Of a DNA stretch of 7,619 nt, positions 1 to 6,618 are shown in pieces. Origin of the DNA: Candidatus Pacearchaeota archaeon (lineage in GTDB: Archaea > Nanoarchaeota > Nanoarchaeia > Pacearchaeales > GW2011-AR1); assembly GCA_002690445.1 (NCBI GenBank), contig NZER01000120.1, positions 1-7,619 of the forward strand, given 5' to 3'. Under the pieces are notes generated by a model that saw only the letters and a program-made list of their open reading frames with translations, ran no database searches and had not been told where the DNA came from. The number at the start of each line of letters is the position of its first letter. The stretch's first letter is position 1. The position numbers and the translations under genes are program-made.

Positions 1-3000
1 CTTCATGAATTACTGATGCATTGGCATCTCTCCACCCTACATCAATGTTATGAAATACTATTGGGCCATCTAAGACTCGACTTGCAGCCTCCTTTAAGAT
101 ACCCGCATATGGAGTTGATGCTCCTTGTTCCCAAGCCTCTTTACTAAACTCATGGAATATACCAAACTTAGTTGATTTATATAACTCATCCATAATCTTA
201 ACTATTTGAGTAGACGGATTATGAATAGTTGTTATATTTTCAAACAACTTTTGAAAATCTTCCGGCCATTCATCTAAAGGTGGTAGTAATTTTTCCCCTT
301 TAGGTAATCCCACACTACCAACAGTTAGCTTAATGATCTGTTTACTAAAGTGATCACCAATCTTATCAGGGATATACTTTTGAGCCGAAAGTCTAGTCTT
401 AATAATTTCAAAAGCACTAAAAGAATTCCCTATTAGGGGTGGCACAGCAGATGATAGATGCCCAATTGAATCACCATCTATCTTATTGGCCCACTCTTGC
501 AAAAGACTGGCTGGAGCAATTCGCATTAAAGCATCTAAGCTACGTGTATTTGGTATACGAGCATTCCACATCTCCTGTACGTATTTCTCTCCGCCTTTTT
601 CCGTAAGAAAGTCATCTATAATTCTTCTTACTAAAGGATGAGTAGGCCCGTGAGCACTATAAACAGTATTAACTATCTTTAAACCTAATTCATCATATGT
701 GCCTGGACGATTACTACCCACAGGTACAGGCCACGGAGTATTATCAACATACTCCACTAAAGCCTCATAAAAAGGCTCTAAATCCCCACCATGCATGCCT
801 GTCTCATATAAGAGTTCCTCTATGCGGAAGCTACCCATATGATTTTGCAACAAATATGCAGCAAACTCTTTTCCATGATCAGCGTAATTATTTTCATCTA
901 ACTCTGCAGGACTATCATCAAAAGAAACTACATCATCTAAGGGTTCAGCTTGAACCACATCAATCTCCTGTTCTTCTGTAGGTCCCTCCTCTAAAACAGC
1001 CGTTTCTTCCTCAACAGCAGTAACTTCTGAAGGATAGTATCCTCGTCCTCCTCTAGCTCCCCGTTGAACCTGAATACCTTTAGGAGGCTGTTCTCCTGGC
1101 TTTAAATATTCAAGTTTCTCGCCAGGTATAGCTTTAACTAGATACTCTAAAGTTGTTTCAAGGACTAGAAGTTTAGATAAATCATTAGCCTGTGATTTAT
1201 AAAACTCTGACTTAATCATATAATTAGGAAGTTTAATCATAATTGGATTTTTTAAATCGTTGACATGTAGAACTAATTCCTGCTCATCTTCAGCAGCAAT
1301 TCGCCCAGCGTATCGGTGTTTAATCGCATTAACATCTACTAAAACATCTGCACGATTAACCGCATACATGGCTACATAAGGCTCTGTCTCTTTTTGTGAA
1401 AAATAATTCTTTGATGCAGCATCTGGTGATAAAGATGTAGATTCAACTTGATTCTCTCCATGAGATTTTCCACCTTTAAATACATAAAACTTTTCAGGTA
1501 GTCCACGATGGATTAAAGAATCCTGAGTCTTCGCTTGTATCTGCTTTACAAATGATTTAGCCACGCCAGGAGTTACTTTTCTTCCCAACTTGTTTGCAAT
1601 CTTCTTTGCTGATTCTACATAGTCAATTTCTCCGTCTTCACCATATGCAAAAGCCTCAGTAAACGTTTCGGATTTAATATCATCCTTTTCACCAGCTTTC
1701 TCCACTAAACGTTTGACTATGCCTTTAAACCCCCCAGATTGTTTTAACTCTAATGCGTCCCCATAAGTATGTTCACTATAAAAATCAGGTATATCATCAT
1801 AATGAAGTTCTTTAATATCTGAAGGGATTTTAGGGAATGGGTCATCCGCATCACTGGCCCAATCCGGTTTAGGAGTTAAGCGAGGAGGGAGAAAAACTCC
1901 TTTATTAATCTGTCGTGTAAGAAGTTTCTCGACAGCTTCTTCCTTTGTTTTTCCAAAAAAGAGAGTAGCTCCGACATTTGAAGAGTTGACAGCAACTGTA
2001 CCAGCAGGCTGCTCCCAACGGCTCAACTCTGCTTCATTAAGATCATAAAATTTCACATCATCAGGATATTGTTGTGAATATGCCTCTAAACTACGGTCAT
2101 ACTGAGGCATTTCATAAGAAGTCTCAGCTTCAGCTTCAGGACGGCGGACTATGCCATCTGAGGGGATATCACCTCTATGCAGTAAATTACCCTCAGCTTG
2201 CCCTGTAAACCGCATATCAGCATCGTTTAACTTTGTAATATCGATAACAAATTCGCCCTCTGCCATTCTAGAAACGGGAGACATCCAAAGAAATTGTTCA
2301 GGCTCAGTAGGACGTGGATGCCCAAGTTTATCGGAATAAAAGCCACTCGTCACCTCTATTTCTTTGGGATCCATATTATAGGCTTGTAATCCGCCAGAAG
2401 GTGTCCCTTCAGCAACATGACCTGGTGGTCGATGATACCAATATCTTGGTATAGAGCCTCCCATTGCTCTTGCACCATCAGGTGTTTCAATCCAATTAGG
2501 AACACCTTCTGGCGGAGTCTGGTTAGTTGGGGGAAGTTTTTCAGTTAAATCAAGTTCTGGCGATTCAGCTTCAGGAGCCTGAACAGCAGATACTTCCCGT
2601 TCTTCAGTAGGCTCTAAAGTAGACTCTTCTTCAGCCCCCGTAACGTCTGAAGGATAATAACCTCGTCCCCCTCTAGCTCCACGTTGAATCTGAATGCCTT
2701 CAGGGGGATTTTCACCTGGCTTAAGATACTCAAGCTGCTCTCCCGGCACAGCTTTAGCTAAATAGTCTAAAACTTCTTCTAACACCAATAAACGAGTCAA
2801 ATCACTATTGGGAAGTAAATTTATCTCAACTTCATCATCGACTTTGATACCTCGTTTTTGAGCCTCTCCTGCATTAATTTCCAATGCATACTTAGCAGGC
2901 TTTTCAGGACTGTAAAGAGTATCGTTGCCTAACACAGATATGAGAGTGTTTCTAGAGATATCAACTACTTTCTTATCCTCACCAATCCAGATGATATCCA

Positions 3001-3190
3001 AAGCGAATTTCATCCCTCGCATGGTGATGACGGGATGTCCATCCAAATCAAAAAGCATTCCAGTGTTTACAGCTAAGTCATCCCGCCCTGAAAGACCTTT
3101 AACAGGATCAGTAGCAATTTCCACTGGAATCTCTACATCATCGATAAGGACTGTAGAGGTAGTCGTATGTTTAATGAAATCGATAGACAT
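1..3190 (-). CDS. Giant modular phage protein: DUF192 + duplicated RGARGGRGYY module + ADP-ribosyltransferase domain (3' end outside window)
   Basis: The frame is open from an ATG at 3190 to the window edge without a stop: at least 1063 residues, C-terminus missing. An in-frame TAA at 3200-3202 fixes the start; the Shine-Dalgarno is weak. Order: DUF192 domain (about 9-123); repeat module copy 1 (130-206) ending in an acidic, proline-rich linker; a segment with YH and LLHRGDIP motifs (245-347); an unassigned stretch (365-540); an ADP-ribosyltransferase-like domain (540-645) with R562, STS 584-586 and E636-x-E638; module copy 2 (670-750) with another acidic linker; and an unrecognised region (765 onward). 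No signal peptide or membrane span was seen. ADP-ribosyltransferase domains and RGxRGGxYY-type motifs are familiar in phage head-morphogenesis proteins, so a virion-associated or injected multi-effector is plausible, but this is inference. The exact domain combination is not one I recognise. Confidence 0.92.
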   Translation of the reverse strand, partial: MSIDFIKHTTTSTVLIDDVEIPVEIATDPVKGLSGRDDLAVNTGMLFDLDGHPVITMRGMKFALDIIWIGEDKKVVDISRNTLISVLGNDTLYSPEKPAKYALEINAGEAQKRGIKVDDEVEINLLPNSDLTRLLVLEEVLDYLAKAVPGEQLEYLKPGENPPEGIQIQRGARGGRGYYPSDVTGAEEESTLEPTEEREVSAVQAPEAESPELDLTEKLPPTNQTPPEGVPNWIETPDGARAMGGSIPRYWYHRPPGHVAEGTPSGGLQAYNMDPKEIEVTSGFYSDKLGHPRPTEPEQFLWMSPVSRMAEGEFVIDITKLNDADMRFTGQAEGNLLHRGDIPSDGIVRRPEAEAETSYEMPQYDRSLEAYSQQYPDDVKFYDLNEAELSRWEQPAGTVAVNSSNVGATLFFGKTKEEAVEKLLTRQINKGVFLPPRLTPKPDWASDADDPFPKIPSDIKELHYDDIPDFYSEHTYGDALELKQSGGFKGIVKRLVEKAGEKDDIKSETFTEAFAYGEDGEIDYVESAKKIANKLGRKVTPGVAKSFVKQIQAKTQDSLIHRGLPEKFYVFKGGKSHGENQVESTSLSPDAASKNYFSQKETEPYVAMYAVNRADVLVDVNAIKHRYAGRIAAEDEQELVLHVNDLKNPIMIKLPNYMIKSEFYKSQANDLSKLLVLETTLEYLVKAIPGEKLEYLKPGEQPPKGIQVQRGARGGRGYYPSEVTAVEEETAVLEEGPTEEQEIDVVQAEPLDDVVSFDDSPAELDENNYADHGKEFAAYLLQNHMGSFRIEELLYETGMHGGDLEPFYEALVEYVDNTPWPVPVGSNRPGTYDELGLKIVNTVYSAHGPTHPLVRRIIDDFLTEKGGEKYVQEMWNARIPNTRSLDALMRIAPASLLQEWANKIDGDSIGHLSSAVPPLIGNSFSAFEIIKTRLSAQKYIPDKIGDHFSKQIIKLTVGSVGLPKGEKLLPPLDEWPEDFQKLFENITTIHNPSTQIVKIMDELYKSTKFGIFHEFSKEAWEQGASTPYAGILKEAASRVLDGPIVFHNIDVGWRDANASVIHE
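941..1189 (-). repeat. Intragenic module, copy 2 (follows the ADP-ribosyltransferase domain)
   Basis: Residues 668-750: helix KLLVLETTLEYLVKAIPGE, LEYLKPGEQPPKGIQ, RGARGGRGYYPS and a linker containing TEEQEIDVVQAEP. It is the partner of the copy at 2573-2809. Each copy directly follows a compact domain (DUF192 or ADP-ribosyltransferase) and is followed by an acidic linker, so the module behaves like a reused C-terminal tag or hinge. The most conserved part is residues 704-722, the arginine/glycine-rich YYPS segment. Confidence 0.9.
1256..1573 (-). other. ADP-ribosyltransferase-like domain (R-S-E class)
   Basis: Residues 540-645 of the giant protein carry the three signature elements of arginine-type ADP-ribosyltransferases in the right order and spacing: an arginine in LIHRG (R562), the STS motif in VESTSLSPDAA (STS at 584-586) and a biglutamate element in EDEQELVLH (E636-x-E638, about 50 residues after STS). 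The strand VDVNAIKHRYAG before the glutamates also fits. Such domains bind NAD+ and transfer ADP-ribose to protein targets; in phages they can modify host transcription or translation proteins (T4 Alt, ModA and ModB are known cases) and also occur in head proteins. The target here is unknown. Catalytic residues appear intact, so activity is plausible. Confidence 0.68.
2573..2809 (-). repeat. Intragenic module, copy 1 (follows DUF192)
   Basis: Residues 128-206: a leucine-rich helix (LLVLEEVLDYLAKAVPGE), LEYLKPGENPPEGIQ, the motif RGARGGRGYYPS and an E/P/T-rich linker (TEEREVSAVQAPE). It matches copy 2 exactly 540 codons downstream, with 42 of 54 core residues identical between residues 130 and 183. 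The likeness continues into the linker after a 3-residue length change. The DNA is also clearly similar, so this is a recent or conserved duplication. RGxRGGxYY-like motifs recur in phage head-associated proteins; their role is not known to me. Confidence 0.9.
2822..3166 (-). other. DUF192 domain (N-terminal domain of the giant protein)
   Basis: Residues 9-123 follow the DUF192 pattern in order: a short beta start, GLSGRDDL (32-39), GMLFDLDG (44-51), ITMRGMKFALDIIWI (55-69) where the family usually has a WMKNT..LDIIFI stretch, KKVVDIS (73-79), a YSPEKPAKYALEINAGEA region (93-110) and a closing GIKVDDEVEI (114-123). The family is a small, widespread all-beta fold of uncertain function, usually a stand-alone protein of 110-160 residues. 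Here it has no secretion signal and is fused to a large phage protein. The usual tryptophan of the WMKNT motif is replaced by threonine (T56). Confidence 0.82.
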
Positions 3191-3199
3191 ATTACACTT

Positions 3200-3295
3200 T
3201 TACATCATAAAGACTATAAGCCAGCACGCGACAGCGGTAAGCACATCGGCTACCGCTGCTACAATCATTCCATAAACTAAGATTTTCTCATGCAT
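3200..3295 (-). CDS. Possible 31-residue single-span membrane peptide
   Basis: A short frame from an ATG at 3295 to a TAA at 3200-3202 encodes MHEKILVYG followed by an almost uninterrupted hydrophobic stretch (about residues 5-31), interrupted by one Asp at residue 17 and ending FMM. It fills the gap between the reductase stop (3303-3305) and the next gene's start (3190), leaving 7 nt and 9 nt spacers as expected for a packed operon. A modest GAGTGG Shine-Dalgarno sits about 5 nt upstream. The frame could open further upstream, inside the reductase gene, at 3394, but that part would be a shadow of the zinc-ribbon codons. I do not recognise a family. It may be a phage membrane peptide; with one span there is no good case for a holin. 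Confidence 0.42.
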   Translation of the reverse strand: MHEKILVYGMIVAAVADVLTAVACWLIVFMM

Positions 3296-3302
3296 CGCCA
3301 CT

Positions 3303-5579
3303 CTATCCGCATTTAGAGTAACCGCACTCCATGCAAGAAGAACATCCTTCTGACATAAATAGTGCTCCATCACATTCTGGACACCGTGACCCACCCACGA
3401 CTATCTCGCTAAAATTCTCTAATGTGGTCGCATCCCCATGACCATTAGCATGGATAGAAACGCCACCAGAGCCTGATAGCACCTGTCCGATACCATCTGC
3501 TAAGGATAAGACCATTTTACTATTATTCCATACAGGACAACAAGTAATTCCTAACAATTGTTTTGTAATAACTTCTGCTGGTATCCCATATTGGATTGCA
3601 GTAGATATTAAACGACACATAGCTTCAGTATCAGCAGCCTGGCACTTACCAGTTTTGCCTATGGTTGCAAAGACCTCATACATCTGATCTTTATCATAAT
3701 TAACGGTTACATACATCTTGCCATGTCCAGTAGGCATAGCTGTCGTAGATCCCACTAATATCGGAGGTCTAGAGTCAGGAGCTTCTATTGAAGCCGTTTC
3801 GGTCATATTAGCTGTAGAAACTAATACTTCACGCTCTCTAGACCCACGTCGATAAACAGTTATACCTTTACAATTCAAATCCCATGCTTGGTCATAAGCA
3901 ACAGCAATATCAGCTTCAGTAGCTTCACTAGGAAGATTAATAGTCTTAGAGATACCTGAATCTACATACTTCTGAAACGTAGCTTGCATCTTAATATGAT
4001 TATCATAGTTGATTTCATCACTAACAGTGAAAACTTTGCGAAGCTGTGGATCCATCAGCCCATCAATACTATGTCCATCATCAAGATATTCAGCGATAGC
4101 AGTATGAGACATATCAAGGCGTTGCTTTAAATCATCATTAATATAGAAAAGTTCCATATTTTCCAATGCAGCAGACATATTATGTTTCTTATATGCCAAT
4201 GCAAATAGAGGCTCTATTCCACTAGAACAATTAGCAATCATACTAATCGTGCCTGTAGGAGCAATAGATAGTCTCCATGCATTACGCATGGCTTCCCACG
4301 CACCACCGTTTATCTTATTTAATGGAGATTTATCAAACGCAGGAAAACTATCTTTCTGTTTGCCAATTTCCGCAGAAATTTTATCGGCTTGTTCTTTAAG
4401 AACAAAACCAATCTTATCTGCTAGTTTTATGGCTTCATCACTATCGTAAGGAATATTAAGACGAACCAATAAATCAGCGAAACCCATAATGCCTAAACCA
4501 ATCTTACGAGTAGATTGATTCATAGCAGTCGTATATTCCGTAGGATGCTGATTCGCATCCACGACATTATCTAAAAATCGAACACATGTAGTGATAACCG
4601 TAGCAAAACGTTCTTCATCAAAAAACGTATTTGGAACTGGGGTATCTACGTACTCAATAAAATTCCCAACATTGATACTACCTAGATTACAGGACTCTCC
4701 TGATAACAAAGGTTGTTCACCACAAGGATTAGTCGCATTAATCTGCCCTAACATGGGAGTAGAGTTATCTTGATTGATTCTATCTAGCCACACCATGCCA
4801 GGTTCCCCATTCATCCACGCACCTTTGATAATTTCATTATAAAGATTACTAGCCTTGATAAATCGTCCATCCATACTCTCAATAGGAGCATCATAATAAG
4901 TACGATCTAAAGGCCACGTAAGATGAATGTATTGATCTTGCCTAACAGCTTGCATGAAATTACTATCGGCACCGATAGAAATATTGAAGTTAGTAATCTG
5001 ACCTTCAGTATTCTTACAATGAATAAATTCTTCAATATCAGGATGATAGATTTCCATGATAGCCATATGTGCACCATCACGTTTCCCACCTTGTGTAATC
5101 ATAGTGCCAACCTGGGACAGCACTTTCAACACATGAATAGGCCCACATGCCTTACCTTGGGTAGTAGATATACCCTGACCTTTAGGTCGTAGCGCAGATA
5201 AACTAAATCCAATACCACCACCAAACTTCTCTATCATCGCTTGGTCATGGGCAACACGCATGATATCTTCCATGCTGTCAGGTATATCCATCACATAACA
5301 TGCAGACATAGTACCTTGACCTGTACCCGCATTCATGAGAGTAGGACTATTAGGAACAAAATCCAATGCCCACATCAAATCAAAGAATTCACGTTCTAGT
5401 TCTTTAACCTGTTTACCCGTAGCCCCATATTTGTACTCAACCTCAGCCATAGTACGGGCCACTCTACCAAACATGCCTTTGGCATCTTCAATAGGATTAC
5501 CATCCTCGCCCTTTAGATAATATCGCTTCTCTAAAATTTTAGAAGCATTATCCGTCAGGTTATATGTAGCTGCTTTCAC
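3303..5579 (-). CDS. nrdJ: Adenosylcobalamin-dependent (class II) ribonucleoside reductase NrdJ
   Basis: A complete 758-residue class II reductase that converts ribonucleotides to deoxyribonucleotides in the cytoplasm, using adenosylcobalamin to make the thiyl radical, so it needs no radical subunit or oxygen. Visible landmarks: PNSPTLMNAG (76-85); C94 in SACYV, matching the first redox cysteine; a GGGIGFS loop (120-126); NPCGE (284-288) with N284, thiyl-radical C286 and E288; C297 in ESCNLGSINV, the likely second redox cysteine; the phosphate-binding loop APTGTIS (440-446); NCKGITVYRRGS (569-580); a TSCPD-type domain (about 605-690); and a C-terminal cysteine cluster with C733, C736, C746, C749, C752 and C757 that resembles a zinc ribbon and redox tail. 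There is no N-terminal ATP cone. The start is GTG at 5579, 8 nt after GGAG. It supplies dNTPs for phage replication. Confidence 0.96.
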   Translation of the reverse strand: MKAATYNLTDNASKILEKRYYLKGEDGNPIEDAKGMFGRVARTMAEVEYKYGATGKQVKELEREFFDLMWALDFVPNSPTLMNAGTGQGTMSACYVMDIPDSMEDIMRVAHDQAMIEKFGGGIGFSLSALRPKGQGISTTQGKACGPIHVLKVLSQVGTMITQGGKRDGAHMAIMEIYHPDIEEFIHCKNTEGQITNFNISIGADSNFMQAVRQDQYIHLTWPLDRTYYDAPIESMDGRFIKASNLYNEIIKGAWMNGEPGMVWLDRINQDNSTPMLGQINATNPCGEQPLLSGESCNLGSINVGNFIEYVDTPVPNTFFDEERFATVITTCVRFLDNVVDANQHPTEYTTAMNQSTRKIGLGIMGFADLLVRLNIPYDSDEAIKLADKIGFVLKEQADKISAEIGKQKDSFPAFDKSPLNKINGGAWEAMRNAWRLSIAPTGTISMIANCSSGIEPLFALAYKKHNMSAALENMELFYINDDLKQRLDMSHTAIAEYLDDGHSIDGLMDPQLRKVFTVSDEINYDNHIKMQATFQKYVDSGISKTINLPSEATEADIAVAYDQAWDLNCKGITVYRRGSREREVLVSTANMTETASIEAPDSRPPILVGSTTAMPTGHGKMYVTVNYDKDQMYEVFATIGKTGKCQAADTEAMCRLISTAIQYGIPAEVITKQLLGITCCPVWNNSKMVLSLADGIGQVLSGSGGVSIHANGHGDATTLENFSEIVVGGSRCPECDGALFMSEGCSSCMECGYSKCG

Positions 5580-5587
5580 TTTTCTTA

Positions 5588-5591
5588 CTCC
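5588..5591 (-). promoter_or_regulatory. Shine-Dalgarno of nrdJ (supports the GTG start)
   Basis: GGAG lies 8 nt upstream of the GTG at 5577-5579 on the minus strand. No ATG in this frame lies nearby with comparable support, so this site decides the start. The site is only about 10 nt downstream of the terminator T-run, leaving little room for a separate promoter. Confidence 0.7.
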
Positions 5592-5600
5592 ATTTTTTAC

Positions 5601-5649
5601 AAAATAAAAAACGGCTTCGGTGCCTCAGATACAAACCAGAAGCCGTTTT
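5601..5649 (-). terminator. Intrinsic terminator between the ruvC-like gene and nrdJ
   Basis: A perfect 11-bp inverted repeat (AAAACGGCTTC at 5608-5618 and GAAGCCGTTTT at 5639-5649) encloses a 20-nt loop whose ends can add a GGT/ACC pairing. Read on the minus strand, the stem is followed at once by TTTTTTATTTTG, a good intrinsic terminator tail. On the plus strand the tail is only TTTTA, so the main direction is minus, the same as all genes. It lies 31 nt after the RuvC-like stop and about 20 nt before the nrdJ start, and should end much of the recombination-cluster transcript. Confidence 0.85.
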
Positions 5650-5679
5650 AATTACCAGGATCTATAAATTTTTATTCCA

Positions 5680-6141
5680 CTACGGAGATACACGTAACTC
5701 GCCCCATTTAGCTATCATTAATGCATCAATAGCATCTTGTGATAGTTTACTAATATCTTGACCTAAAATTTTAATAGCCATAGCCTTTACCTTATCCTTA
5801 TCGGCTCCACCGTCGCCAATGACATCCTTTTTCCACGTTTTCACATTGACTGTGAAAACATCCATGTCATGTTCCATAAATACAACACGACACATGGCTA
5901 ATACATGAACTAACTTAATCAAGGACTGACGGTTCTGAACTAGGGGGATATCCTCAATACAAACCAAATCATCTTGAGAAACATTGGACGCTACCCACGG
6001 AAGAAATTGTACGTAAAGTTCTTTAAGCCTTGTTTCCCAAGACCTTGATTTAGAGGTCAATTCTACCACATCGTAACCATCTAAGGAAAGGGTTGCGATG
6101 GCAATTTTCGAAGTACTGATGTCCAATCCCAAGATACTCAT
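5680..6141 (-). CDS. RuvC-like Holliday junction resolvase
   Basis: A 153-residue protein with an RNase H-like fold of the RuvC type, which cuts four-way DNA junctions during recombination, replication or packaging. The acidic catalytic residues sit where expected: D7 in SILGLDIST (first strand), E63 in LVCIEDIP (fourth strand), and D136 and D139 in QDAIDALMIAKWG near the C-terminus. WKKDVIGDGGADKDKVK (103-119) resembles the loop before the last helix in RuvC proteins. The length is close to E. coli RuvC (about 170). The start ATG overlaps the upstream stop in an ATGA (6138-6141) and has no strong Shine-Dalgarno, which suggests translational coupling. Bacteriophage resolvases of this type often lie beside Cas4-like nucleases, as here. 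Confidence 0.86.
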   Translation of the reverse strand: MSILGLDISTSKIAIATLSLDGYDVVELTSKSRSWETRLKELYVQFLPWVASNVSQDDLVCIEDIPLVQNRQSLIKLVHVLAMCRVVFMEHDMDVFTVNVKTWKKDVIGDGGADKDKVKAMAIKILGQDISKLSQDAIDALMIAKWGELRVSP

Positions 6142-6617
6142 ATCTTGAAGCGTTCTTGTCCACGCCGTGTAATCACACGGCTGATAGTCTCAAATTGCGA
6201 ATCATACAGACTCAAACGACCTTTCAATAATTTCAGTTCACCATTGAGTTCAATAGTACGAATTTTGAGTTGCTGTAGTTGATCATCTTCCGCAAGAGCC
6301 TGACCTTTTAAGGAATCTTTAAGAAGACGTTTCTCCGACTCTTTTTCTAGTACAGCCACTTTAGAGGATAAAAGCAGGTCATAACCTTCAGAAAGAACCG
6401 AATGCTCTCCATCTAAACGAGATATCTGATAATTTAGATAACTTCGCCATGCCCCTAAGAATAAGAGCCAATTATCTATTTCAACATCAGTTAAACGGTC
6501 TGCATTAAGGGGAAAAGTGTAGTGATGATTGCCCTCAGGCCGTTCCGGTACTGGATATTGAAGATCCAGGTTATGTAATTCAGCTGCTTTATTTAAAAAT
6601 ATCGATACTTTAACCAT
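6138..6617 (-). CDS. Coiled-coil phage protein, possibly a UvsY-like recombination mediator
   Basis: A 159-residue, soluble, charged protein with no enzyme motif that I can see. Residues 1-50 are mixed. About 50-75 (WLLFLGAWRSYLNYQISRL) form an aromatic helix, and about 78-140 are helical and coiled-coil-like with leucine spacing (LLLSSKVAVLEKESEK, then ELNGELKLLKGRLSL). The end, SRVITRRGQERFKI, is basic. The layout (helical, W/Y-rich start, internal coiled coil, SR-basic tail, about 140-160 residues) recalls UvsY of T4-like phages, which loads recombinase onto SSB-coated DNA. This is resemblance by eye, not a recognised signature. Position supports it: it sits between a Cas4-like nuclease and a RuvC-like resolvase, 1 nt after the former (6618) and overlapping the latter by ATGA. 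Shine-Dalgarno AAGGAA (6624-6629) supports the start. A structural or unknown role remains possible. Confidence 0.8.
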   Translation of the reverse strand: MVKVSIFLNKAAELHNLDLQYPVPERPEGNHHYTFPLNADRLTDVEIDNWLLFLGAWRSYLNYQISRLDGEHSVLSEGYDLLLSSKVAVLEKESEKRLLKDSLKGQALAEDDQLQQLKIRTIELNGELKLLKGRLSLYDSQFETISRVITRRGQERFKI

Positions 6618-6618
6618 G

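Noticed and set aside
697..981. 94-codon plus-strand open frame
   Set aside because: It lies antisense to the giant protein gene, has no Shine-Dalgarno support, and its composition (many H, Q and Y) is an antisense artefact.
2925..3275. 116-codon plus-strand open frame
   Set aside because: It is antisense to the DUF192 region and the small peptide; residue composition is S/T/I-rich without a motif, and the minus-strand DUF192 reading is far stronger.
3200..3295. Holin or spanin call for the small membrane peptide
   Set aside because: A single span with no charged tail and no adjacent lysin gives no support.
3296..3394. Upstream extension of the 31-residue peptide to 64 residues (start at 3394)
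   Set aside because: The extension is a shifted-frame reading of the nrdJ zinc-ribbon codons; the internal ATG at 3295 has a better spacing and an intergenic position.
4907..5192. Open frames on both strands inside nrdJ
   Set aside because: Both overlap the conserved nrdJ coding sequence and show no motif of their own.
5655..5680. TATAAATT/TTTATAGAT sequence as a promoter or a T4-late-like promoter
   Set aside because: The plus-strand match faces the wrong way for all genes, and the minus-strand -10-like hexamer lacks a convincing -35 at 16-18 nt. AT-rich sequence makes chance matches common.
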